Positions 34,059 through 44,600 of a stretch of DNA of 64,000 nt are shown here, in pieces. The notes beneath the pieces are model-generated. The model made no database searches, was not told the origin of the DNA, and saw only the letters and a program-made list of their open reading frames with translations. How positions within the stretch are numbered: the first letter of the stretch is position 1; each line of letters begins with the position of its first letter. Position numbers and translations under genes: made by a program. Origin of the DNA: Clostridiales bacterium (GTDB lineage: Bacteria; Bacillota; Clostridia; Christensenellales; JAISNN01). Location: the NCBI GenBank assembly GCA_031289755.1, contig JAITOU010000026.1, positions 1 through 64,000 on the forward strand, read 5' to 3'.

Positions 34059-35474
34059 ATGACGTCGGACAACGGTTTGAAACAGCTTGCGGAAATCTTT
34101 TATCCGAATCCCGTATATGCAGTAGGGGGTTGCGTACGCAACGCTCTTTTAAAAATGCCTGCCTACGATACCGACCTTTGCGGAGCTTTGACACCCGAAG
34201 ACGTCTGTGCTTTGGCTGACAAAAAAAACGGCTTGAAAGCCGTTCCCGTCAATCCGAGAATAGGCACGCTCAAACTGTTATACGACGGCAAAAGTTACGA
34301 ATATACGACCTTTCGCAAGGATAATTATGACATAAACGGCGGACATAGACCCTTAAATTCCGTTTTTACAAAGGATATAGAAACGGATGCGCGGCGCAGG
34401 GATTTCACGGTCAACGCCTTGTATTACGACATTTTAAACGATACGGTTATAGACCCCGTAGGCGGCTGTAAGGACTTGGAAAAGCGTGTTTTAAAGACTT
34501 GCGATAAAGCCGATATAACTCTTTCGCAGGACGGCTTGCGTCTCATGCGGTTGGTGCGTTTTGCCGCCGAATACGGCTTTGAAATCGATGCGGATACTTA
34601 TTCTGCCGCCGAAAAAAACGCGGTTCTAATCTGCGGAATTTCGGGAGAACGCGTCAGGGGAGAGCTTTTGAAGATACTGTCGTCCGACAAGACCGCCGCT
34701 CTTCTCTTTGGAATAGACGGTGGATTTTCGCCGGAGAACGCCGACAAAATCGCTGAGTTTAACGGCGGGCCGCTCAGGGGACTTAGACTCTTTCTCGATA
34801 TCGGTCTGGCAAAATATGTAATACCCGAATTAAACGATTGCTCCGGATTTGTACAGCCTAATAAATATCATAAATTCGACGTCTTTACGCATATAGCAAA
34901 AGCCGTTTGTTATTCGCCGTATGAGATAAGAACGGCGGCACTTTTTCACGATATAGGAAAGCCCGTGTGCTTTAAAGAAAACGGCAATATGTACCGTCAT
35001 GCCGCATACGGTATGGCAATAGCAAAAAACCGTTTGGGGCAAAAGGGCTTGAAATTTCCCATAGCGGACATCAACCGCACACTCGGACTGATTTGTCACC
35101 ATATGTTCGATATAGACGGAAAGGTGTCGGAGAGTAAGGTCAGGCTCTTTGTGCAGGAAAATTCAAATATCGTTCCCGACCTTATAGAATTGAAAAAAGC
35201 CGATTACAGAGCCAAGGGCGTCAACGATGACGAATGCTTTCCTGCGGTCAAAATGAACAAAATATATCAGGAGATGAAGCGTGAAGAAGTGCCATTCGCC
35301 GTCTCCGAATTAAAAATAAACGGCAATGATTTGAAGAGAAAGGGTTGCAAGGACAGTGAGATAGGAGAGACCTTAAAAGCCGTTTTGAAAGCGTGCGCAA
35401 ACGATAGCGGAATGCTGAATGCGGAAGCGCAGCTCGAAGCGGCACTGAAACTTAGCAAGCATAAAAAAGACTGA
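34059..35474 (+). CDS. cca: CCA-adding tRNA nucleotidyltransferase with HD domain
   Basis: ATG 34059 follows AGAGGGG, giving 471 residues. The nucleotidyltransferase core shows VGGCVRNALL, YDTDLCGALTPEDV (DxD) and DARRRDFTVNALYYD. The RNA-binding neck contains DGLRLMRLVRFAAEYGFEI. An HD domain (ALFHDIGKPVC, residues about 294-304) follows, then YGMAIAKNRLGQKGLKF. The enzyme adds or repairs the 3' CCA of tRNAs. It sits near tilS, a tRNA-maturation neighbour. Confidence 0.93.
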   Translation: MTSDNGLKQLAEIFYPNPVYAVGGCVRNALLKMPAYDTDLCGALTPEDVCALADKKNGLKAVPVNPRIGTLKLLYDGKSYEYTTFRKDNYDINGGHRPLNSVFTKDIETDARRRDFTVNALYYDILNDTVIDPVGGCKDLEKRVLKTCDKADITLSQDGLRLMRLVRFAAEYGFEIDADTYSAAEKNAVLICGISGERVRGELLKILSSDKTAALLFGIDGGFSPENADKIAEFNGGPLRGLRLFLDIGLAKYVIPELNDCSGFVQPNKYHKFDVFTHIAKAVCYSPYEIRTAALFHDIGKPVCFKENGNMYRHAAYGMAIAKNRLGQKGLKFPIADINRTLGLICHHMFDIDGKVSESKVRLFVQENSNIVPDLIELKKADYRAKGVNDDECFPAVKMNKIYQEMKREEVPFAVSELKINGNDLKRKGCKDSEIGETLKAVLKACANDSGMLNAEAQLEAALKLSKHKKD

Positions 35475-35693
35475 CGGTCGGAAACGACCCGATACGACGG
35501 TATAGGCCGATACAGAATGCTATAAACAGAAAAACAGCCTTAAAAAAGATTTGACGAAAAATAAAAAATATTTTCTCAAAACTATTTTTTATCCGGGTAA
35601 AATATTGTATAATATAGAAAAACGATTTTTATATGAAATTTACAAGGTCTAAAAAAACATGAGAATATTTATCGTATCAACGGGAGGTGCGTT

Positions 35694-36203
35694 ATGAAAA
35701 AGGAAAAAATTATCAACAGAGAGTACTCGGACATTTATTACAACAGAGCCCTTATAGGCGTAAAGTCTTGTCTTTCGCCGACCATCGGATTGCTCATAAT
35801 TCTTGCTGCCGCCGGTATCGCCGTGCTGTTTTTGCTGCCGGTTTTTTCGGGCGCGGAGCTGACGACGGGCACGATAATTGTCGCGGCGGTCTGCGGTGCG
35901 GCGATACTCGCGGCTCTTATCAGGATAGTTTTTTGGCTGGCTTATCCGCGCAAGCTGATTGCCGTCGAGCCGGGAAGGGTGATACTTTTTCCGGGCGGAA
36001 AAAGCGGACGCGAAAAGATTTTACCGTTGAGCGAAGTGTCGGTGATACGTCAAAACGATTGGTGGAGCTTGCTGTTTGTGTATAACAATTATAGCATAAC
36101 TCTCGCTACAAAATACAACGGCTACCATAAATTGCGTTTTGTAAAATCTTCTCCGCAGGTCGTCGCTAAATTGAAGCAATTAAAATACAACAGACCGGTA
36201 TGA
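35694..36203 (+). CDS. two-helix membrane protein, PH-like cytoplasmic domain
   Basis: GGGAGG precedes the ATG. The 169-residue protein has two hydrophobic segments (residues about 25-50 and 58-80) followed by a soluble beta-rich part: PRKLIAVEPGRVILFPGG, EKILPLSEVSVIRQND and ITLATKYNGYHKLRFVKS. This resembles bacterial PH-like (bPH) membrane proteins. Function is unknown. Confidence 0.7.
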   Translation: MKKEKIINREYSDIYYNRALIGVKSCLSPTIGLLIILAAAGIAVLFLLPVFSGAELTTGTIIVAAVCGAAILAALIRIVFWLAYPRKLIAVEPGRVILFPGGKSGREKILPLSEVSVIRQNDWWSLLFVYNNYSITLATKYNGYHKLRFVKSSPQVVAKLKQLKYNRPV

Positions 36204-36287
36204 AGCTCTTGCATATTAAAAAAACTCTTTAAACCGCAATTTTAAATAAGGTTGAAACGTGAGCGGTTTTTCGGAAAAATTTTATCG

Positions 36288-36330
36288 TCAAAATAAACGG
36301 CTCGCATTTAGAGCCGTTTATTTTGATTTT
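36288..36330 (+). terminator. strong terminator
   Basis: A 16-bp perfect stem (36288-36303 with 36311-36326) with loop GCATTTA and a T-rich flank on both sides; it may work in both directions. Confidence 0.88.
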
Positions 36331-36740
36331 AAGGCGTGTTACGATTGTCTTGATTAGTTAATCAACCGTCCGTAACACCGCGCTGGCGCGTTCGGTTTTG
36401 CGGCTTGCCGTCGCTTTCGGCGCGGTGCGCCGACTTGTCCGAAGCCACTGTGTTTTTGAGAAAGAGCCGAAGGGAGAGTTTGAAAAAAAAATGATTTTAC
36501 GGCAAAATTTTTTTTGCCGTTCAGCTTTTTTTGCGTCCGCGAAAATCCAATCGCGGCAATTTTTTTGTCAGCCGAAATTGTCGGCGGCAACGGCGGTCCG
36601 CACCGTAAAGATTTAAGGGGGAATAAAAATCCGACACGGCAAGATACTACCTTTGTATAGTTTTCAAAAAAAAATTTCTGTCGGACATGACTTAAAACCG
36701 CAGATTTTTGATTTTGAAAAATTGACGAAGGGAAGGACGC
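36331..36740. other. 410-base intergenic region, no supported gene
   Basis: The stretch is locally GC-richer (36380-36440) and contains short palindromes such as ACGGCAAAA-TTTTTTTTGCCGT near 36500. Open frames on either strand lack start signals and protein-like composition. The promoter of the VanW gene must lie in its right end. Confidence 0.5.
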
Positions 36741-38024
36741 ATGGCTTTAAAAATTTACATTACCGTCATAAATATCATTTCCGCATTGACGCTTTGTTTT
36801 GTTATTCCGATGCGGAGCGGCGGCGCGGAGCTTATGGGGCGATATGCGTATGCCGCAGAAATTCCTTGTCCGTCGCGGCTCTCCGTCGATTATTACGGCG
36901 AGAACCAAGCCTTTGCCGGAAGCGGCGAATACTTATATAATTATCGCGGCATTACATATTCGGAGAGCTTAAAGATAACCGAAGGCTTGACAAAAAGGGG
37001 CTACTCCGAAACCGAAGCCGTCTGTATGTTGTTCGACGGTCTCAAAGAAGATTTGGAAAAGTATAAAAAAATATACGCCGAAAAACGCATAAATTCCGAC
37101 GTCATTTTTTATCCTGATGCCGAAAAAAAATTTGAATACACAAAAAGTGCCTGCGGCCGCCGCCTTGACGAAAAGAAATTTATCGACGCTATCAAGACTT
37201 ATGCGGGTAAGAAAAAAGCAAGGGTGACTTTGTTCACCGAGAAAACCTTTCCCGAAGACACAAGGGAAAAATTGGAAAAAATCACCGTTCACCGTTCGGG
37301 CTTTTCCACAGGCTATGCAAATTCTAAGCAGAACAGAAAAGAAAACATCAAGCTGGCGGCAAAATATATCAACGGAACGGTTGTCGCTCCGAATGAAATT
37401 TTTTCTTTTAACGATACGGTCGGTAAGCGTACCGCATCTAAGGGCTTCCGTTCGGCGGCGGAAATGATAGACGGTAAAATGATAGACGGAATAGGGGGCG
37501 GCGTTTGTCAGGTATCGACTACGATATATAATGCCGCCCTTTATGCCGACCTCGAAATAGTTCATGCAAAGCGCCACAGCTCCAAAGTGGGGTATATACA
37601 GCCTTCCTTTGACGCTATGGTCAGCGAATACAACGATTTGAAATTCCGAAATAATACGGGATGCCCACTTTATATATGCGCCCGTGCCGACGACAGTCGC
37701 ATAAAAATAGAGTTTTACGGGAAGCCGATAGACGGCGGAATCGAGATACGATTGAGAAGTAAAGTAGGCGAAATACTCGGTTATACCGACAAGATAATCG
37801 AGAACGACGGCAGTTATGAGATTCCCGAAGAAGGATATTTGAGAATATCAGGCGGCTCGGACGGCTGTATCAGCGAAGGGTATGCGGATTATTATCGCGG
37901 CGGCGTCAGAATAAAATCCGTCCTTATCAGAAAAGACGTATATAATCCTATGAGCGGTATTGTCGTTAAGGCAAGGATATCGGACAATTTTTCGGCCTTG
38001 TATAAAGCCCCGAAAGCCGCTTGA
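36741..38024 (+). CDS. VanW family protein
   Basis: The 427-residue protein starts with a signal anchor (residues about 2-25). A peptidoglycan-binding 4-like region (about 60-170) comes before the VanW domain (about 200-340). VanW motifs are GYANSKQNRKENIKLAAKYINGTVVAPNEIFSFN, GIGGGVCQVSTTIYNAALYADL, RHSSKVGYIQ and NNTGCPLYI. VanW proteins are exported, wall-associated and of unknown biochemical role. The ribosome binding site is weak (AAGGGAAGGA, 36729-36738). Confidence 0.9.
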   Translation: MALKIYITVINIISALTLCFVIPMRSGGAELMGRYAYAAEIPCPSRLSVDYYGENQAFAGSGEYLYNYRGITYSESLKITEGLTKRGYSETEAVCMLFDGLKEDLEKYKKIYAEKRINSDVIFYPDAEKKFEYTKSACGRRLDEKKFIDAIKTYAGKKKARVTLFTEKTFPEDTREKLEKITVHRSGFSTGYANSKQNRKENIKLAAKYINGTVVAPNEIFSFNDTVGKRTASKGFRSAAEMIDGKMIDGIGGGVCQVSTTIYNAALYADLEIVHAKRHSSKVGYIQPSFDAMVSEYNDLKFRNNTGCPLYICARADDSRIKIEFYGKPIDGGIEIRLRSKVGEILGYTDKIIENDGSYEIPEEGYLRISGGSDGCISEGYADYYRGGVRIKSVLIRKDVYNPMSGIVVKARISDNFSALYKAPKAA

Positions 38025-38214
38025 TAAGCGGGGGAGAAGAAGATAAACGGCTTCAAGATATGAAATTAACCAAAAAGAAATAGGGCATTAGAATAGGTAA
38101 TCGGCTTCGATATTATGAACGCAACTTACTGTTTTGCACATCTTCACAAGCTGCCGATACGAGCGTAAACGACCCAAAAATAAAAAATAATCTCCGTAAG
38201 CGGTACGACGCCGT

Positions 38215-38256
38215 TTGCAATGATGCGGTTTTTCTGATATAATAAAAAAACCGCAT
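38215..38256 (+). promoter_or_regulatory. promoter embedded in a hairpin upstream of the DUF21-like gene
   Basis: TTGCAA (38215-38220), a 17-nt spacer and TATAAT (38238-38243). The -10 box lies in the loop of ATGCGGTTTTT (38223-38233) / AAAAACCGCAT (38246-38256). The same sequence could terminate the upstream transcript. Confidence 0.55.
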
Positions 38257-38361
38257 TAATTTTTGTTTGCTTTTTTGCAGGCTTACAAGGCGCAAAGGCG
38301 GAATATTACTTATATCCGGCGAATATATCATAATGAATTATAAACGCCGCTAAGGTACAAA

Positions 38362-39024
38362 ATGGGTTTTCCGAATGAAAAAACAGATATTTCCGCCGCT
38401 TCCGCTTACGGGCAGGAAGTCGTAGGCATTCCCGAAAAAGCTGCAAAAGACAAACCCGAAAAGCCGATAAAGCCTTCCAAAAAAAATATAAAGAAGAAAA
38501 AAGGGTTTATATATTCGTGGACTTTTAAGGTTATTTTGATAAGCCTTGTGATGACGGCGTTTTTTTCTTTGTTGTCCGAAATGACTATGACCGTCAGTCA
38601 CGGGGTAGTTATTGTGCTTATAATCCTCTTTTTGATTATAGCCGGTATTTTTTTTGACGCGATAGGCGTAGCCGTCACGTCCTGTGATTTAGGGCCTTTG
38701 ACGGCGATGGCGTCAAAAAAAGTCAAAGCGGCAAAAATGGCTATAAAGCTCGTGAATAACGCCGAAAAGGTCGCCAGCTTTTGCTCCGACGTCATAGGGG
38801 ATATCTTTGGGATAATAAGCGGAGCGTGTATAGTCGCGCTCGCGGCAAGAATTGTCGCGGTGACAAATGCGGAAGAAAGGATACTTACGATAGTATTGAG
38901 CTGTCTTACCGCCGCCGCTACGATAGGCGGCAAATCGTATGTAAAGGGCTTGGCTATAAGAAGAAGCAAGGATTTTGTCATGTTTGCCGCACGGATTATC
39001 AATGTGTTTAAAAAAGAAAAATAA
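38362..39024 (+). CDS. DUF21/CorB-like membrane protein
   Basis: The 220-residue protein has a Lys/Pro-rich cytoplasmic head (residues 1-50) and then four hydrophobic segments. The conserved-looking block AVTSCDLGPLTAMASKKVKAAKMAIKLVNNAEKVASF resembles clostridial proteins annotated as Mg/Co transporter CorB (CNNM/DUF21). No CBS domains are present, so it is a minimal membrane module. Transport activity is not shown. Confidence 0.65.
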   Translation: MGFPNEKTDISAASAYGQEVVGIPEKAAKDKPEKPIKPSKKNIKKKKGFIYSWTFKVILISLVMTAFFSLLSEMTMTVSHGVVIVLIILFLIIAGIFFDAIGVAVTSCDLGPLTAMASKKVKAAKMAIKLVNNAEKVASFCSDVIGDIFGIISGACIVALAARIVAVTNAEERILTIVLSCLTAAATIGGKSYVKGLAIRRSKDFVMFAARIINVFKKEK

Positions 39025-39181
39025 TAGACTTGAACCAACTTAGACGGCGGCATCTATTTCGTCTTTTAGGCTTATACATTGTTGCATTATCCTAATGCAG
39101 CGATGCTACACGTCGTAAAATGCGCCTCGTCTAACCCAAAAATCCGAAAAATCTGCCGCCGTCTAAGTTAGTTCAAGTCTA
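39025..39181. repeat. dispersed palindromic element, copy C
   Basis: The ends 39025-39052 and 39154-39181 are inverted repeats matching at 27 of 28 positions (TAGACTTGAACC...GTTCAAGTCTA). The interior has the family core GTTGCATTATCCTAATGCAGC, then GCTACACGTCGTAAAATGCGCC. The element fills the gap between the DUF21-like gene and dxs and has no coding capacity. Confidence 0.85.
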
Positions 39182-39377
39182 ATGCCGTTTCGGGTGTGTT
39201 GAGAGAGCGTTTTTGTGATTTTTAATGCCGAAATTTTTTTGTCCGTTTGTTTTTTGATGTTGGTGGCGTCGTTTAAACGGGCGATAAAAATCGTTTTTTA
39301 TACGGCAAATCCACCGTTTAAAATCAATGTTCACTCTGTCGTGCGCCCGTAAACGGCGGTTTTTAAAGGAGTTTGAC

Positions 39378-41543
39378 TTGCATATCGTGCCCGATGTCAA
39401 AAAAATAAGTATAGAAGCATTGCAAAAATACGCTTCTAACCTCAGAACACACATCATAAACGCCGTCAAAAAGAACGGCGGACATCTTGCGTCCAATTTG
39501 GGAGTTGTCGAGATAGTTTTGGCTATGCACCGCGTTTTTGATGCGAAAAATGATAAATTTATATTTGACGTGGGGCATCAATGCTATGTACATAAAATGC
39601 TTACGGGACGGGCGGAAGCCTTTGCCGATTTGAGAAAAAGCGGCGGAATAAGCGGATTTCCTAATCCCTTAGAGAGTCCTTGCGACGCCTTTGTGACGGG
39701 ACATAGCGGTACTTCGGTCTCTCTCGCTTGCGGTTATCTGCGTGCGCGCAGGGCGGAAGAGACGGCATACCGCGTCGTGGTTTTGATAGGCGACGGCGCG
39801 ATGACGGGCGGAATGATACACGAAGCTTTGTATGATTTGCGCGGTATAGAAGGCAAGGCAATTATCATAATCAACGATAACGGACGACCCTACGGCGGTC
39901 AAGAATCGGGTTTTTCGGCATATCTTGACGATATAAGGAAAGGTTTGATAAAAAAACCCTTTGAAGAATACGGACTTGCTTATTTAGGACCGGTAGACGG
40001 ACACGATTTAAACGCTCTCACAAAGGCATTTTTGCAAGCTGAGTCGGAAGAGCAAAGTGTGATAATCCATGCCATAACGACAAAAGGCAAGGGGATGCCC
40101 GAAGCGGAGAATGAGCCGGAAAAATATCACGGCTTGCCGCGTCCGGGAGCTTCCGCAACGCCCGATACGGAGCTTTTGGAAGGGGCTTTTTGTGCGTCTT
40201 GCGGTGTCCCGACGGACGCAAACGGCGCGGTACAGAACCGCGTTGTCGGCAGTGCCGCATTTAAAACCTTTTCTCAAATAGCCGGCGAAGCCGTTTGCGA
40301 GTGTGCGCAAAAGGATTTGCGCGTAGCTGCGGTTACGGCGGCGATGAGAGATGGAACGGGCTTTGCGGATTTTGCAGCACGTTTTTCGGACAGGTTTTTT
40401 GATGTGGGGATATGCGAGGACCACGCCGTCACGATGAGTGCCGCTTTGAGCAGGCAGGGCTTGATACCTTATGTGGCAGTGTATTCGTCGTTTTTGCAAA
40501 GAGCTTTCGACAGTATTGTGCACGACGTGGGAATAATGTCTAACAATGTCCGCTTTCTCATTGACCGAGCCGGGTTAGTTCCGGAGGACGGCGAAACGCA
40601 TCAGGGAATCTTCGACGTAGGATTTTTGAGCCTTATTCCCGAAATGACGGTATTATCGCCGAAGGACGGCGGCGAGCTGAGAACAATGATAGAATGGTCG
40701 CTCAAATACAAAGGGCCGCTTGCCATTCGTTATCCTAAGGCAAAAACTTGCGATACGTCGTTAAACGCCTTTAATTCGGCTTTTAACGGACTTTCTCAAT
40801 GCAGTGAGTTCATGGTCGGGAATTACGATTTTGCGCCGCATGGCTCAAATGACGCCGTCAAACGGGCATTTCACGATAAAAACATACATTTCAAAGGCGC
40901 GGCGGTTAAAAAGGACGTTTATGCGGCTGACGGTGTGGGTTATTCCGAAGTCGCCGATTATTTACAGCGGAGCGACCGACTATCGGACGGACAAGGGGGC
41001 GTTTTTGAAGGCATTTTAAATCCGTCGTCGAGAAATCCTTCAAGAAAAAATTTCGTGTCTTACAACGCAAATGATGGGCTTAAACGGGGTGTTTGTGATT
41101 TTGCGGTCAAAAATGCCGTCAATTATCCCGATTTTCTCCGTATGCGCAGCTTCGGTCGCGAAAATGCCCCTTATGCCGTTGTTGTTTCCGGCGCGGTCAT
41201 GTTGAGCGAGTCTTTAAAAGCCGCAGAGATATGCCAAAGGACGTACGGCTTTGAAACGGAGATTTTTTATGCGGCAGCTTTAAAGCCCTTCGATAGGGCG
41301 GGGCTTAGCGGCTTAGCGGACAAAAAACATATCTTTGTAATCGAAGACAACGCGCCTTCCGGCGGCTTGGGGAGCGAAGTGTCGGCATTTTTTGCCGAAT
41401 ATGCCAAAAGTCCGCCGGTACACCGCTTTGCGGTCGAAAGCGGCTATCCGGCTCGCGGTACGCGCTCCGAGCTTTTAAGGACCGAAAGACTCGATGCGAC
41501 GAGTTTGGCGGCGAGAATGTCCGCAATAGTCAAAAAGCTCTAA
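39378..41543 (+). CDS. dxs: 1-deoxy-D-xylulose-5-phosphate synthase, atypical
   Basis: TTG 39378 is taken as start because AAAGGAG lies six bases upstream and the family start (KKISIEALQKYASNLR) follows soon after. The 721-residue enzyme condenses pyruvate and glyceraldehyde-3-phosphate with TPP, the first step of the MEP isoprenoid pathway. Family motifs are NGGHLASNLGVVE, FDVGHQCYVHK, GDGAMTGGM...NDN, GPVDGH, and DRAGLVPEDGETHQGIFD. Two oddities: the stretch after NDN, normally about 70 residues, is shortened to about 35. About 120 extra residues (nt about 40770-41130) lie between the pyrimidine-binding and C-terminal transketolase domains. Confidence 0.88.
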   Translation: MHIVPDVKKISIEALQKYASNLRTHIINAVKKNGGHLASNLGVVEIVLAMHRVFDAKNDKFIFDVGHQCYVHKMLTGRAEAFADLRKSGGISGFPNPLESPCDAFVTGHSGTSVSLACGYLRARRAEETAYRVVVLIGDGAMTGGMIHEALYDLRGIEGKAIIIINDNGRPYGGQESGFSAYLDDIRKGLIKKPFEEYGLAYLGPVDGHDLNALTKAFLQAESEEQSVIIHAITTKGKGMPEAENEPEKYHGLPRPGASATPDTELLEGAFCASCGVPTDANGAVQNRVVGSAAFKTFSQIAGEAVCECAQKDLRVAAVTAAMRDGTGFADFAARFSDRFFDVGICEDHAVTMSAALSRQGLIPYVAVYSSFLQRAFDSIVHDVGIMSNNVRFLIDRAGLVPEDGETHQGIFDVGFLSLIPEMTVLSPKDGGELRTMIEWSLKYKGPLAIRYPKAKTCDTSLNAFNSAFNGLSQCSEFMVGNYDFAPHGSNDAVKRAFHDKNIHFKGAAVKKDVYAADGVGYSEVADYLQRSDRLSDGQGGVFEGILNPSSRNPSRKNFVSYNANDGLKRGVCDFAVKNAVNYPDFLRMRSFGRENAPYAVVVSGAVMLSESLKAAEICQRTYGFETEIFYAAALKPFDRAGLSGLADKKHIFVIEDNAPSGGLGSEVSAFFAEYAKSPPVHRFAVESGYPARGTRSELLRTERLDATSLAARMSAIVKKL

Positions 41544-41609
41544 AAAATTGTTTCGCATATTTAAAAGAAATAAAAAACCGAAAAGCTACCGAAATATTAT
41601 GCAATTTCA

Positions 41610-41637
41610 AAACTCCCGAAAAAGGGAGTTTATTTTT
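41610..41637 (+). terminator. terminator of dxs
   Basis: AAACTCCC (41610-41617) pairs with GGGAGTTT (41624-41631) around GAAAAA, followed by ATTTTTAT. Confidence 0.75.
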
Positions 41638-41639
41638 AT

Positions 41640-44600
41640 AAAAGTTTTCAATATCAAAGCGGCGAAAAAAATGATTAAATTTTTGCGAGTTAATTTTTTA
41701 AGACGGGTGGGGGTGCGTTTTGAAATTTTTTTGGATTACAAAAATAATGCGGATTTTTTTGAGAAAATTGTGCAAAGCAAAAAATCCGTGAGAAAGACAG
41801 GCGATTTCTCATGTTTTTTAAAGAAAATAACGGGGAAAGTTTTGAAAAAAGCCGTTTAAAAAAACAGAAATAAAAAATTTCTCCGGCGCATGAAAACAAG
41901 TGTTAAGTATTTTTTTATAACCGAAAAGTTCTTGCTCGAATTATCGGCTTGGAAACCGTAAGCGGACAATCGGTTTTTTAGCGTAGCAAAAAATTTTTAA
42001 AATTTATTTTTGTTATTTAATATTGCCTGCGCTTTGGAATCTGCGGAGCTGAATGATAGGGGAATGCCGAGTGATTAAAATATTTGAATTGTTATCGATT
42101 TAGAGAATATGGGGATTATGCAGACTTCGCCGCGATATGTTGTTAGCGCGAAAATTCATAAAAGAAATATTATCCGAGTTATCTGCGGATTATTTTAACA
42201 GAAGGTTTTTATGACGTGTCCGATTTTTAAAGAAGTCGGGAACGGATTGTTTTCGTTTCCGTTACCGTCCTTTCGGGCGAAAATGAAAAATATTGATTAC
42301 GACTTCCGTTAGTCGAAACGCAGCTTGGACGCGCTTTTGATTTTCGGATTTTTGCAAAAGGATATCCGGAATTGAAATGTTACAAAACGAAGACCAACGA
42401 AGTGACGGTGGGGTTATCTCAAAAGATATATATCGCTTGACGCGTCGCGGAAAGGGTAGCAAAGAGAAAGTCGGCGGACTTACCGTTACTTTTTTTTAAG
42501 AGTGGGCGGCGTCGCGAAATCTTTGTTTCGGTATAGCGGTTGAAGTGCTAAAAAATCCGTGTTGCGACAGGGGAAGGAAGCCGCGCTTTTTGCGAAAATT
42601 CAAGAGTGTCGCGGTGCGTATCCGAAGCTGACAACCGAGCATACGGAGTGTTATAGGGCAACTTGCGGCGGAGGAGTATAGGAAAAGCTCCTTGATTTTG
42701 GAGGCGCGTCCTTTGACGGAGTGAGTGACGGGCAAGAAAAAGAAGTGGTAGATTAGGTGGCATTTGATATAAAAATAAAATGTCTGCGGCGATAAAAAAA
42801 TTCTGCAAAAACACAAGCTTTGCCGTTATAAAAAAATTGAATACTTTGATATAGACAAATAGCATACTAAAAAACAGGAAAAGCTCGCCGACAAAAGTGA
42901 TGAAAATATCACTTTTAAAAAGCCCCCGAAAGAGTATTTCTGCGAGGGTTTTTTCTTTTATTTTTATATGAGATTTACGTTGCGCAAACGGAAAACGACA
43001 TATTTTCTTGTCAAAAAAAACGGTATAGAGCCATGCGAAACGCGGTTTTTGTATTTTTACGGCGTTTTAATTATTCTAAAAATAAAATCAAACACGGTCG
43101 GCGCGAACGGTTTTTGCCGTTACTTTTCGGAGAAGATTTTTTTGTTTGTCCAAATAAAATTTTGCTGAAAAAACAAAGTTTTTTACGGCAAAAAATCCTT
43201 TATTTTTATTATCGAAAAAGATTGACAGAAGCAATGCTTTTTAACGGAGCTTTTTTAGGCGGAAATTCTCAAACATACGGGCGATTTCGGCAAGAAAGCT
43301 ATCGCCGGAAATGCCGCATTTTCAAGGGCTGAAATGGGGTTTGGACAGGAGTTTAATAGGTTTTTAATGTAGAGAATCGAGACATGAAAAAGAAGGTTTT
43401 AAAGGGCATTTAAAGGCTTAATTTTGCGTGCGAAAATCAGCAAAAAAACCGCTCTTTCAGACGTGTTTTTTAAGCCCGAACCGTTATGCCGATAGCGGCT
43501 TTTCTTGCCTTAAAATTGTCGTAACATGGATAACATTTGTCAATGCTAAAACATTGCTTTAAAAGGCGCAAAAACTCTAAGGTAAAGTGCTTTTTAGCGT
43601 GAAAAATCTTAAAAAAATTGCTTATTCGGAGTGGGGGAAGGGGGCTAAAAATGTCAAAAAAATAAGCTCATTTTTTTTTGTTTCTGAATGAAGCCTTTGC
43701 TATAAAAAGACATAGTAACGTATATATCATATGCTTGAAAAAATCTTAAATAAATTTAACGAGAAAAATCTGTTTTTCTTCGGATTTGTGAACGGGTTTT
43801 TTAAGGCTTGTGAAGGTTTTTTAAACAATGTAAACGGCGTTACGTTTTATGCCGAATGCCGCGAATTTGACGGTATAGAAACGAATTTTGGTGGTTTTTC
43901 GGAGATAAATTGCGCAGAAATAATGTTAAATAAAGCTTTTTAAAATGCGGAAGTGTTATAGCATATAATGGATTTTTGGAATGGATTTCGCGGCTGATTC
44001 GCGTGAAAACGATATAGCACTATCGATAGATTCTGTAGACGATAAAGTGGTAAATAATATAATATTTGCAACACCGCCCGACCGTCATCAGTTACAATCG
44101 GAAGACTTTTTACCCATATCTAAAAAATGAAAAAATAACAGTTCTTCTCCGTATTGCCAAAGATATTCGTACGCATATGTGACGGCATAGATTAGTCGTT
44201 ATGTCATATTGTTTAAGACAAAATAATGAAAAATTTAAAATAGACGCGCACCATATGTTATGGAATATATAGCTACTATGTCATAATAAACAACGTTCTA
44301 TACTTGATATATGATATAAAATTATTATAACTTAGTTTATTATATTTTCGCTTATTTAATAGGGAATATATCGACATATATTATAATAATTGCGGTGAAT
44401 TTGCGCTCAAATTGCGTTTTTTGCCGCTTTATTTAAGGGAATAGAGCTGCCTTTGGCGGTATTAAGACGGTTGATTATCTCGATTAAAGAGCAAAAAACG
44501 GTCATTTTGACGAGTTGAAACGTAGATTTGGGGAATAAATTGCTTGATTTTCCTAAGAAAAAATGTCAAAAATCGGTGGAATTGTATCCCTTTTTGTCAT

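Noticed and set aside
40213-40229. CGCGGTACAGAACCGCG inside dxs as an octamer insertion
   Set aside because: It differs from CGGTATAG by one base and is in frame in an otherwise normal variable linker; counted neither as octamer nor as insertion.
41548-41859. 103-codon frame after dxs
   Set aside because: Lys/Phe-rich low-complexity content, no ribosome binding site, and the dxs terminator lies inside it.
43731-43943. 70-codon frame in the coding-free island
   Set aside because: No Shine-Dalgarno site or promoter and low-complexity composition; it contains one of the over-represented octamers rather than a recognisable domain.
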